Shown piece after piece: positions 37,932 to 44,502 of a DNA stretch of 64,000 bases. Position numbers and translations under genes: made by a program. The DNA lies in assembly GCF_000466425.1 (NCBI RefSeq), contig NZ_KE992155.1, forward strand, positions 1-64,000, written 5' to 3'. A model generated the notes under the pieces. It did not search any database and had not been told where the DNA came from. It was given only the letters and a program-made list of their open reading frames with translations. Each line of letters starts with the position of its first letter. Position 1 is the stretch's first letter. The stretch is from Capnocytophaga sp. oral taxon 863 str. F0517 (lineage in GTDB: Bacteria; Bacteroidota; Bacteroidia; Flavobacteriales; Flavobacteriaceae).

Positions 37932-37958
37932 TTAAAAAATAATTCTATATTGATGGGA

Positions 37959-37966
37959 CGAAGTTA
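37959..37966 (-). promoter_or_regulatory. Weak -7 box of the polysaccharide operon
   Basis: On the minus strand this reads TAACTTCG, one mismatch to TAnnTTTG, about 28 bases before the ugd ATG. No other promoter is seen between here and 22902, so it may drive all 15 genes. Confidence 0.4.
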
Positions 37967-37981
37967 CGAAAAATAATTTGA

Positions 37982-38012
37982 TTTAAAAACTTTTTATCGA
38001 AAAGTTTTTAAA
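37982..38012 (-). terminator. Terminator of pfkA
   Basis: A perfect 13-bp A+T-rich stem, TTTAAAAACTTTT paired with AAAAGTTTTTAAA, surrounds a 5-base loop (TATCG). It directly follows the pfkA stop codon at 38015 and separates pfkA from the polysaccharide operon. Confidence 0.7.
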
Positions 38013-38014
38013 GG

Positions 38015-39001
38015 TTATACACTCATAATCTTTGCGATACGAATAAGGTCTGGATCGAGCTTGCTTTCACCTCCTTTGATAGCCTTTTCTAGTGGAGTGA
38101 GGTCTATTTTGTCATTATTGATTCCTACCATATAGTTGGATTTTCCTTCGAGAAGGGATTCCACGGCTTTCACACCCATGCGGCTGGCTAAGACACGATC
38201 AAAGCAGGTCGGAGCACCGCCTCGCTGTATGTGTCCCAATACGGTTACACGGATATCATAGTCAGGATTTTGTGCCTCTACGTATTTTTTGAGTTCGTAT
38301 ACATTTTGTCCTGTTGTATATCCTTCGGCTACCACTATGATGTTGGACATTTTCCCTTTGTTGTGATTGATGGCAATCTCATTTACCAAGTCTTCCAAGG
38401 TGCTATGTTGTTCAGGGATAAGAATCTTTTCAGCACCTCCTCCTATACCTGAGTTGAGAGCAAGGAAGCCAGCGTCGCGCCCCATCACTTCTATAAAAAA
38501 CATACGGTTGTGGGAGCTGGCAGTATCACGTATTTTGTCAATAGCCTCTACTACGGTATTAAGGGCTGTATCGTATCCAAGGGTATAGGTGGTACCATAT
38601 ATATCATTATCTATCGTACCAGGAATCCCCATGACAGGAAAGCCAAATTCTTGATTGAAGAGTAGGGCGCCAGTAAAGGAACCATCACCTCCAATAACTA
38701 CCAATGCATCTGCTCCAGCAGCAATAAGGTTTTCATAGGCTTTCTTACGCCCTTCGGGGGTGCGGAAATCCTTAGAACGAGCCGACTTGAGAAAGGTGCC
38801 TCCGCGATTGACAAGGTTACGGACACTACGGGCATCCAAGGGAGCAAAGTCATTTTCGATCATACCTTGATATCCTCGATATACTCCTAATACGGCTAAG
38901 TTATGGTATGCGCAAGTACGAACTACAGCGCGTATGGCGGCGTTCATCCCAGGAGCATCTCCTCCTGAGGTGAGAACGGCTATTTTTTTAATGTTTGTCA
39001 T
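38015..39001 (-). CDS. pfkA: ATP-dependent 6-phosphofructokinase
   Basis: PfkA phosphorylates fructose 6-phosphate to the 1,6-bisphosphate, the committed step of glycolysis. From the ATG at 39001 the protein has 328 residues, close to the bacterial norm. An upstream in-frame ATG at 39037 lies on the promoter -7 box, so it is rejected. Motifs seen are IAVLTSGGDAPGMNAAIRAV, VIGGDGSFTGA (ATP site GGDG), PGTIDNDIYGTTYTLGYDTA (catalytic Asp) and HIQRGGAPTCFDRVLASRMG. Confidence 0.97.
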   Translation of the reverse strand: MTNIKKIAVLTSGGDAPGMNAAIRAVVRTCAYHNLAVLGVYRGYQGMIENDFAPLDARSVRNLVNRGGTFLKSARSKDFRTPEGRKKAYENLIAAGADALVVIGGDGSFTGALLFNQEFGFPVMGIPGTIDNDIYGTTYTLGYDTALNTVVEAIDKIRDTASSHNRMFFIEVMGRDAGFLALNSGIGGGAEKILIPEQHSTLEDLVNEIAINHNKGKMSNIIVVAEGYTTGQNVYELKKYVEAQNPDYDIRVTVLGHIQRGGAPTCFDRVLASRMGVKAVESLLEGKSNYMVGINNDKIDLTPLEKAIKGGESKLDPDLIRIAKIMSV

Positions 39002-39034
39002 AATTGTTATTAATTGGTGATTGTTTGTTGGGGG

Positions 39035-39042
39035 CAAATTTA
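39035..39042 (-). promoter_or_regulatory. -7 box of pfkA
   Basis: On the minus strand this reads TAAATTTG, a TAnnTTTG match. No clear -33 element is seen. It excludes the ATG at 39037 as start. Confidence 0.6.
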
Positions 39043-39121
39043 CGTAAAAAAATGATAGTACCCTAAAAAATAAATATTTTTCTATAAATTATTTTTATCC
39101 CTTTATTCTAAGGTCTTTCCT

Positions 39122-40879
39122 CTAAGAGGCAAACTGCATGTCGTACAGGTTCTTATAGTAGCCATTATCAATCTTTAGGAGCTCATCATGGGTGCCTTCT
39201 TCTACAATATTTCCCTTGTTCATTACGATAATCTTATCTGCCTTGCGAATAGTAGAGAGCCTATGGGCGATGATGATGGAGGTACGTCCTTGGGTGATTT
39301 TCTCAGTGGCTTGCTGTAAGAGTTTTTCAGAATGGGAGTCTACTGAAGCGGTGGCTTCGTCAAGAATCAGGATCTTAGGCTTATGTACATAGGCACGAAG
39401 GAAGGAAATCAGCTGGCGTTGACCTGCCGAAAGCACGGCACCTCGTTCCTTAACATCGAAGAAATAACCATTAGGCAATTGCTCTATAAAGTCATGGATT
39501 CCAATCTCCTTAGCTGCTTCTTTGACTTGTTCTAAGGAAATGCGCTCGTCTCCTAAGGAGATATTGTAATAGATGCTGTTGGCAAAGAGGAAAACATCCT
39601 GAAGGACGACACCTATTTGCTTGCGATAACTTTCCAAGTTATAATCATCACAATTGATTCCATCAATGAGGATCTCTCCTGAAGTAATGTGGTAGAATCG
39701 CGTAAGTAGTTGTATTACAGTGGATTTTCCAGCTCCCGTAGCTCCAACAAAGGCAATTGTTTGCCCCTTTTTAGCTTCAAAGCTGATACCATGTAGGATC
39801 TCTTCTTCCTTTTTATAACCAAAGGTAACATCTTGGAAACGAATGTCTCCTTGTATTTTTCTGTGTTGTCCTTTACTGAACTCTTCTTGGTTTTCTTGGT
39901 CTTCCTCCATGATATCAAAAACACGACCAGAGGCTACCATTCCCATTTGTAACACGGTGAACTTGTCAGCAATATGTCGGAGTGGGCGATAGAGTTCTTG
40001 AACTAACTGGACAAACATAAAGATGACTCCTAAACTAGCCATTTCATGTTGGGCAACTTGCAAGCCTCCATACCAAATAACCAAAGCAATAGCTAAGGAA
40101 CTAAGTATCTCTGCTATAGGAAAATAAATGGAGTTTTGTAGGATATTTCTAAGCCATGCTTTCTTGTGTTTTTCATTAATCTCTCGGAAGGTTTTGTATT
40201 CTTCATTCTCTCGGTTGAAGAGTTGCACAACCTTAATCCCACTGATACGTTCTTGTACAAAGGAGTTTAGGTTGGCGACCTCTCTACGAATGTCAGTAAA
40301 AGCAGCTTTACTAGCTTTTTGGAAGAGGTGAGTGGCATAGATAATAATAGGTAAGGTAAGGAAGGTCAGTAGCGAGAGTTTCCAGTCGGTCAGTAGCATC
40401 AGAGACATAATAAGAGTCATCTTCAGTACATCCGAGATGATCTCAAATAGGCCTGCGCTGAAGATTTCTCCGATACGTTCCAAGTCATTTACTGCACGAG
40501 TGATAAGTACACCCACAGAGGATTGGTTGTGATACTTCATATTGAAGCGGAGCATCAGAGAAAATAGCTTTTTGCGAATGTCACAAATGACGGCTTGCCC
40601 TATCCAACCGGAATAGTAGGCGAATGAGATTTGGGAGATGATTTCTGAGAGGAGTACCCCTACCAGTAGCAAACTTGCATACAGAAGACCCTCATAATCT
40701 TTGGGTACTATATAATTATTGATAATTTCCTTGGATATATAAGCTCTTAGGGAGCTGGCTCCTGAAATAAATATTGACAAGAGAGCCACTATGGTAAAAG
40801 TCCATTTATAAGGTCTGGCATAAGAGAAGAGCTTGCGTAAGATAGAAATATCGGTATTTTTAGTTTTCTGTGGGGTCAT
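39122..40879 (-). CDS. MsbA-type ABC transporter, fused permease and ATPase
   Basis: This is a 585-residue half transporter that would work as a homodimer in the inner membrane. The N-terminal about 320 residues form six transmembrane helices. The C-terminal nucleotide-binding domain has Walker A GATGAGKST (near 377), Q-loop VLQDVFLF, signature LSAGQRQLI, Walker B KILILDEATASVD and H-loop IIAHRLSTI. The group exports lipids, lipid-linked sugars, peptides or drugs. The substrate is unknown. It has its own promoter and is not part of the capsule operon. Confidence 0.93.
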   Translation of the reverse strand: MTPQKTKNTDISILRKLFSYARPYKWTFTIVALLSIFISGASSLRAYISKEIINNYIVPKDYEGLLYASLLLVGVLLSEIISQISFAYYSGWIGQAVICDIRKKLFSLMLRFNMKYHNQSSVGVLITRAVNDLERIGEIFSAGLFEIISDVLKMTLIMSLMLLTDWKLSLLTFLTLPIIIYATHLFQKASKAAFTDIRREVANLNSFVQERISGIKVVQLFNRENEEYKTFREINEKHKKAWLRNILQNSIYFPIAEILSSLAIALVIWYGGLQVAQHEMASLGVIFMFVQLVQELYRPLRHIADKFTVLQMGMVASGRVFDIMEEDQENQEEFSKGQHRKIQGDIRFQDVTFGYKKEEEILHGISFEAKKGQTIAFVGATGAGKSTVIQLLTRFYHITSGEILIDGINCDDYNLESYRKQIGVVLQDVFLFANSIYYNISLGDERISLEQVKEAAKEIGIHDFIEQLPNGYFFDVKERGAVLSAGQRQLISFLRAYVHKPKILILDEATASVDSHSEKLLQQATEKITQGRTSIIIAHRLSTIRKADKIIVMNKGNIVEEGTHDELLKIDNGYYKNLYDMQFAS

Positions 40880-40941
40880 TTTATAAGTAAATAGTATTGA
40901 AATATAGGCTTTTAAAGCCTTGTAGCTATAAAGGCACGCTG

Positions 40942-40949
40942 CAAAGGTA
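40942..40949 (-). promoter_or_regulatory. -7 box of the ABC transporter gene
   Basis: On the minus strand this reads TACCTTTG, an exact TAnnTTTG match, about 63 bases before the ATG. Confidence 0.6.
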
Positions 40950-41037
40950 CGAAAAATATTAGAACTGAAAAGAATTACTTACTTGTTTTTATACAAACAA
41001 AAATAGAAAAATATTTTCTTAGTTTGAAAAAAAGATG

Positions 41038-41045
41038 TAACTTTG
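41038..41045 (+). promoter_or_regulatory. -7 box of the YqeY-like gene
   Basis: TAACTTTG matches TAnnTTTG. It lies inside the reading frame that opens at 41024, so the ATG at 41087 is the likely start. Confidence 0.65.
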
Positions 41046-41086
41046 CACCTGCAATAACGCCAAGCTATTGCTTAAGATTTTTTACC

Positions 41087-41536
41087 ATGAGTTTAGAAGC
41101 AAAAATAATGGAAGCCCTCAAGGAAGCTATGAAAGCGAAAGATACCATAGCCTTGGAGTCCTTGCGAGCTGTAAAATCAGCTATATTATTGGCTAAGACA
41201 GAAGCCAAAGCAGGGGAGATCCTTGCAGAGGAAGAAGAAATAAAGCTCTTACAACGCCTTGTAAAACAGCGTAAAGAGAGTGCTGATCTTTACCAAAAAC
41301 AAGGAAGAGAGGACTTGGCTACTCCAGAGCTGGCACAGGCCGAAATCATAGCTAAGTTTCTTCCTGAGCAGCTTTCTGAAGAAAAAGTAGAGGCTATCAT
41401 CAAAGAAATTGTGGCTCGAGTAGGGGCTACTGGTATGAAGGAGATGGGTAAGGTCATGGGTGAGGCTAATAAAGAGCTTGCAGGAAAAGCTGATGGGAAG
41501 CTTATTGCAGCGATAGTTAAGAAAGTATTGTCATAG
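41087..41536 (+). CDS. GatB/YqeY domain protein
   Basis: This is a 149-residue, all-helical cytosolic protein of the YqeY family, related to the tail domain of GatB amidotransferase. It starts SLEAKIMEALKEAMKAKD, with the family segments EEEIKLLQRLVKQRKESADL, then EIIAKFLPEQLSEEKVEAII, and ends GKLIAAIVKKVL. The function is uncertain. Members are linked to tRNA-dependent amidation by homology only. The ATG at 41087 is preferred over 41024 because of the promoter position. It is followed by tRNA-Arg. Confidence 0.93.
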   Translation: MSLEAKIMEALKEAMKAKDTIALESLRAVKSAILLAKTEAKAGEILAEEEEIKLLQRLVKQRKESADLYQKQGREDLATPELAQAEIIAKFLPEQLSEEKVEAIIKEIVARVGATGMKEMGKVMGEANKELAGKADGKLIAAIVKKVLS

Positions 41537-41555
41537 ATATTTATTATTTATAAAA

Positions 41556-41629
41556 GGCCGCGTAGTTCAACTGGATAGAATATCAGATTTCGGCTCTGAG
41601 GGTTAGGGGTTCGAAGCCTCTCGCGGTCA
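41556..41629 (+). tRNA. tRNA-Arg (anticodon TCG)
   Basis: A full cloverleaf can be folded by eye. The acceptor is GGCCGCG with CGCGGTC (one G-U pair), the D stem GTTC with GAAT, the anticodon stem TCAGA with TCTGA, and the loop TTTCGGC gives anticodon TCG. The T arm is AGGGG-TTCGAAG-CCTCT, with discriminator A at 41629. CCA is not encoded. The 3' part is the likely attachment site of the prophage that begins directly after it. Confidence 0.9.
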
Positions 41630-41634
41630 CTAAG

Positions 41635-41663
41635 TGTAACACTCTTCCACTCAATGTGTTACA
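41635..41663. repeat. Inverted repeat beside the tRNA, possible att core or arm
   Basis: TGTAACAC (41635-41642) and GTGTTACA (41656-41663) form an 8-bp perfect inverted repeat with a 13-base spacer, 6 bases after the tRNA. It could be the integrase core site or a weak tRNA terminator. No T run follows. Confidence 0.5.
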
Positions 41664-41685
41664 ACTATTTTAAGGCTAAAATCTC

Positions 41686-41738
41686 GTTTGTAATTTCACT
41701 AAAACGTCATGGTAAACGTCATGGTAAAAATTACAAAC
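41686..41738. repeat. 11-bp inverted repeat enclosing a 12-bp tandem duplication at the integrase start
   Basis: GTTTGTAATTT (41686-41696) and AAATTACAAAC (41728-41738) are perfect inverted copies. Between them AAACGTCATGGT occurs twice in tandem (41702-41713 and 41714-41725), each carrying an in-frame ATG (41709 and 41721). A hairpin could hide both start codons. Confidence 0.75.
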
Positions 41739-42911
41739 AAAATGGTAACAAAAACATCTCAGGGGTGTAGCTATACCGAATTTTGGGTATCCCCATCCAA
41801 CTGGCAGAAAGCTACCAAAAAAGATTTAAGCAAAGATTGGTTTGTCGAATGTGTCTTTTTTGATCCTCGCTATGAAAAGAAATATCCTAAAGGTTTTTCT
41901 TTTCGTAAAAAGGCTAATAAGCCACAAACAATAGAGGAACGTAAGGCGCTTATTTCTTTCTTTCTCAAAAGTATTCCCCAACAATTTAATGATGGGTATA
42001 ATCCTATTACCAGAAAGTACATGAATATCCGAAATGAAGGGCTATATCCTAATTTGCTCTTTATTGAAGCGTTCAGACGAGCATTGGAAATGAAGAGGAA
42101 TGCAAACAATAAGCGACATCTGTATGATATACAGTGTGCTATTAATAGACTAGAAAAAGCCAGTGAAGCCCTTAGCATGCAGTATATCAAAATCAAGGAT
42201 TTGCGGCGTGTGGATCTTAAGCGTATGTTGGATTATCTACAGCTTACTGACAAGTATTACAATAAATTCGTGATTTATATCTCAAGCCTCTATCGAGAGC
42301 TTATAGAATATGAGTGCTGTGAGACTAACATCACCAGGGATATTTATCCTAAAAAGACTTTCAAGGAACCTCGCCTTGTGCTTGATAAAGATGAATTGGA
42401 TAGGGTAAGGGAGCACTTAGAGGAGACACACCCCGATTTCTACCGCTATATGATGATCTTCCTTTACTCAGGGGCACGTAATACGGAGCTTTTCAGACTA
42501 CAACGCAAAGATGTAGATTTGGATAAGCAGGAGTTCGTAATACTTCTTGAAAAAGGCGGGCAGTACAAACGATGTACTAAGGTGATACTTTCCCCTGCAT
42601 TGGAATATTGGCAGGACGTATGCAGTGAGTGTAAAAGCCCTGATGATTATCTTTTTGCCTTGAACTTCGTACCCAGTAAGAAAATGGGAAATAAAGAAAT
42701 TGTTACTCGATTTTGGAAGCGACACGTAAAGGATAAACTCGGTATTGAAGCTGATTTTTATTCACTCAAACACTATATGCTTGATAACTTGGATAGTGAC
42801 ACCGCTATGCTTTTGGCTTCCCATACCAACAAGAATACCACCGCTATCTATCAAGTCAATAAAGCCAAAAAGGACAGGGAAATGCTTAAACAGCTGAAAA
42901 TAGAGATATAG
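41709..42911 (+). CDS. Tyrosine recombinase / phage integrase
   Basis: This 400-residue integrase catalyses site-specific insertion and excision of the prophage. An N-terminal arm-binding region (to about 110) and a SAM-like core-binding domain (about 110-220) precede the catalytic domain. The first catalytic Arg is in SGARNTELFRL (near 259). The second box reads YSLKHYML, with Lys where most members have Arg (L-R-H). HTNKNTTAIYQV carries the last His and the nucleophile Tyr (near 381). The Lys variant is seen in other Bacteroidetes integrases as far as I recall, so it need not mean inactivity. The start may be 41709, 41721 or 41742. The first two lie in a duplicated 12-mer. Confidence 0.93.
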   Translation: MVNVMVKITNKMVTKTSQGCSYTEFWVSPSNWQKATKKDLSKDWFVECVFFDPRYEKKYPKGFSFRKKANKPQTIEERKALISFFLKSIPQQFNDGYNPITRKYMNIRNEGLYPNLLFIEAFRRALEMKRNANNKRHLYDIQCAINRLEKASEALSMQYIKIKDLRRVDLKRMLDYLQLTDKYYNKFVIYISSLYRELIEYECCETNITRDIYPKKTFKEPRLVLDKDELDRVREHLEETHPDFYRYMMIFLYSGARNTELFRLQRKDVDLDKQEFVILLEKGGQYKRCTKVILSPALEYWQDVCSECKSPDDYLFALNFVPSKKMGNKEIVTRFWKRHVKDKLGIEADFYSLKHYMLDNLDSDTAMLLASHTNKNTTAIYQVNKAKKDREMLKQLKIEI

Positions 42912-42947
42912 AATGTTAAATTCCTTTCGTATTCCTTTAGGTTTTAT

Positions 42948-42955
42948 TAAATTTG
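42948..42955 (+). promoter_or_regulatory. -7 box of the cargo nuclease gene
   Basis: TAAATTTG matches TAnnTTTG, 30 bases before the ATG at 42986. The -33 region (TTTCG, 42925) is weak. Confidence 0.55.
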
Positions 42956-42985
42956 TACCCAATTAAATAATACATCAATCATAAC

Positions 42986-44071
42986 ATGGAAATAGAAGCA
43001 GAACTAAAGGGCAAATTAGAGCAGCTTTATAATCGTGTGGAAAGTCTTAAAGACCAAATTAACACGGAGGAAGCTACTAAAAACGCCTTCATTATGCCTT
43101 TCTTGCAGATACTCGGCTACGATGTATTCAACCCTACCGAGGTTATTCCTGAATACGTGGCTGACATAGGTACTAAGAAAGGAGAAAAGGTAGATTATGT
43201 GATCAAAAAAGACGATCAGGTCGTGATTATCATTGAGTGTAAACATTGGAAAGAGAATATCAATGCGCATAACTCCCAATTGCACCGATATTATCACGTT
43301 ACCGATGCACGCTTTGGTATTATTACCAATGGGATTGTGTATGACTTCTTCACAGACCTTGAAAAGCCTAATATCATGGACAACAACCCTTTCCTTACCG
43401 TGAATTTGGCTAACCTCAAGGATAGCACCATTAAGGAGCTGGTGAAGTTCACCAAGGCGACCTTTAGCATTGACAATATATTAGAGAGTGCCGAAGCCCT
43501 CAAGTATGTACGCGCCCTCAAGAATGAATTTGAAAAGGAGATACAGGAGCCGTCCGATGACTTTATCAAGCTATTGGCGCGCCGTTTCTTTGATAAGCAA
43601 ATCACCGCGGGCCGCTTGGAGATATTCCGTGGGTACCTCAAGCGCGCCATGACTTCCTATTTCAACGATTCGATTAATACCCGCCTGAAAACAGCCCTTG
43701 ATATTAACGAAGGCAAGGCACTGCAACCCAAGGAAGATCCAGTATCGCCTGAACCTATGGTAGAAGATGATGACGAAAGTAGGATCATTACTACTGAGGA
43801 AGAGTTGGAAGGCTTTCAGATAGTCAAAGCAATTGTTAGGGAGAAAGTACCCGCTTCACGAATTGCCTACCGAGATACCATTTCCTACTTTGGGATATTG
43901 TTGGACGATAACAACCGCAAGCCTATTTGTAGGTTGCATTTCAACGGAGCAAAGAAATATATCGAGTTCTTTGACAAAGGAAAAGATAGCTCCGAAAAGG
44001 TACTCCTTGACAGCTTGGACGATATTTACACCCACAAGGAACGCCTATTGCATACAGTTGAAATTTACTAA
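42986..44071 (+). CDS. Type I restriction HsdR N-terminal-like nuclease domain protein, prophage cargo
   Basis: This is a 361-residue protein without HsdR helicase domains. The N-terminal region has a PD-(D/E)xK nuclease core: EKVDYVIKK with Asp 70 and VVIIIECKHW with Glu 84 and Lys 86, preceded by the HSDR_N_2-type segment FIMPFLQILGYDVFNPTEV. The C-terminal part (about 260-361) is an uncharacterised domain. Stand-alone proteins of this type are common near phage integrases and are often annotated as type I restriction enzymes. There is no HsdM or HsdS here, so it is not a complete system. A role in superinfection immunity is inference. It has its own promoter and is followed by a small lipoprotein gene. 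Confidence 0.85.
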   Translation: MEIEAELKGKLEQLYNRVESLKDQINTEEATKNAFIMPFLQILGYDVFNPTEVIPEYVADIGTKKGEKVDYVIKKDDQVVIIIECKHWKENINAHNSQLHRYYHVTDARFGIITNGIVYDFFTDLEKPNIMDNNPFLTVNLANLKDSTIKELVKFTKATFSIDNILESAEALKYVRALKNEFEKEIQEPSDDFIKLLARRFFDKQITAGRLEIFRGYLKRAMTSYFNDSINTRLKTALDINEGKALQPKEDPVSPEPMVEDDDESRIITTEEELEGFQIVKAIVREKVPASRIAYRDTISYFGILLDDNNRKPICRLHFNGAKKYIEFFDKGKDSSEKVLLDSLDDIYTHKERLLHTVEIY

Positions 44072-44087
44072 CTTAAACACATAACAC

Positions 44088-44477
44088 ATGAAGAAAGTAC
44101 TACTGCTCCTTATGGGGCTAATTGCTTTGGGGTGCTCTAAAAAAGAAGAAGATAAGATTGTACCTAAGGACATAGAAGTTTCATGGACATATATTGAAAA
44201 TGAGGGAGAACACAATGAGAAATATGTAAATTTAGCTTTTTCGTACGATGAATATATTCTTACAATCATAGATAAATTATGGTCAAAGACACGTGTAGAA
44301 AAAGGAAACTATTCCTATGATTATCCAAATCTACTAATGACAAGTAAAGATGGTTCTTTGTCTATAAAAGGATCTATTAATGAAAAGAAAGACAGACTAA
44401 CATTATATAAATTTAAAACTATATATTTTATTCCTAAAACGGAAAATATTGTATTAAGACATAGATGGAATGAATAA
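44088..44477 (+). CDS. Small lipoprotein, prophage cargo
   Basis: This 129-residue protein has a signal peptide and lipobox ALGC (Cys 16), then a Lys/Glu-rich tether and a beta-rich domain. It resembles the short lipocalin-like lipoproteins of this genus in pattern (SWTYIENEG, GNYSYDYPNLLM, YKFKTIYFIPKT), but no family is firm. It lies 16 bases after the nuclease gene. As a prophage-encoded exported lipoprotein it could change host surface properties or block superinfection. That is inference. Confidence 0.75.
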   Translation: MKKVLLLLMGLIALGCSKKEEDKIVPKDIEVSWTYIENEGEHNEKYVNLAFSYDEYILTIIDKLWSKTRVEKGNYSYDYPNLLMTSKDGSLSIKGSINEKKDRLTLYKFKTIYFIPKTENIVLRHRWNE

Positions 44478-44501
44478 AAAAGCCCCTTAATTGGGGCTTT
44501 T
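44478..44501. terminator. Bidirectional terminator, cargo genes / late operon
   Basis: A 9-bp perfect stem, AAAAGCCCC paired with GGGGCTTTT, surrounds loop TTAATT. It lies between the plus-strand lipoprotein and the end of the minus-strand late operon. Confidence 0.9.
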
Positions 44502-44502
44502 C

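Noticed and set aside
39002..39037. N-terminal extension of PfkA
   Set aside because: It overlaps the TAAATTTG promoter box. The family starts at the Met encoded at 39001.
41024..41086. N-terminal extension of the YqeY-like protein
   Set aside because: The -7 promoter box at 41038-41045 lies within it, and family members start at the Met encoded at 41087.
42986..44071. A complete type I restriction-modification system
   Set aside because: Only an HsdR N-terminal-like nuclease domain is present. HsdM, HsdS and the helicase part are absent.
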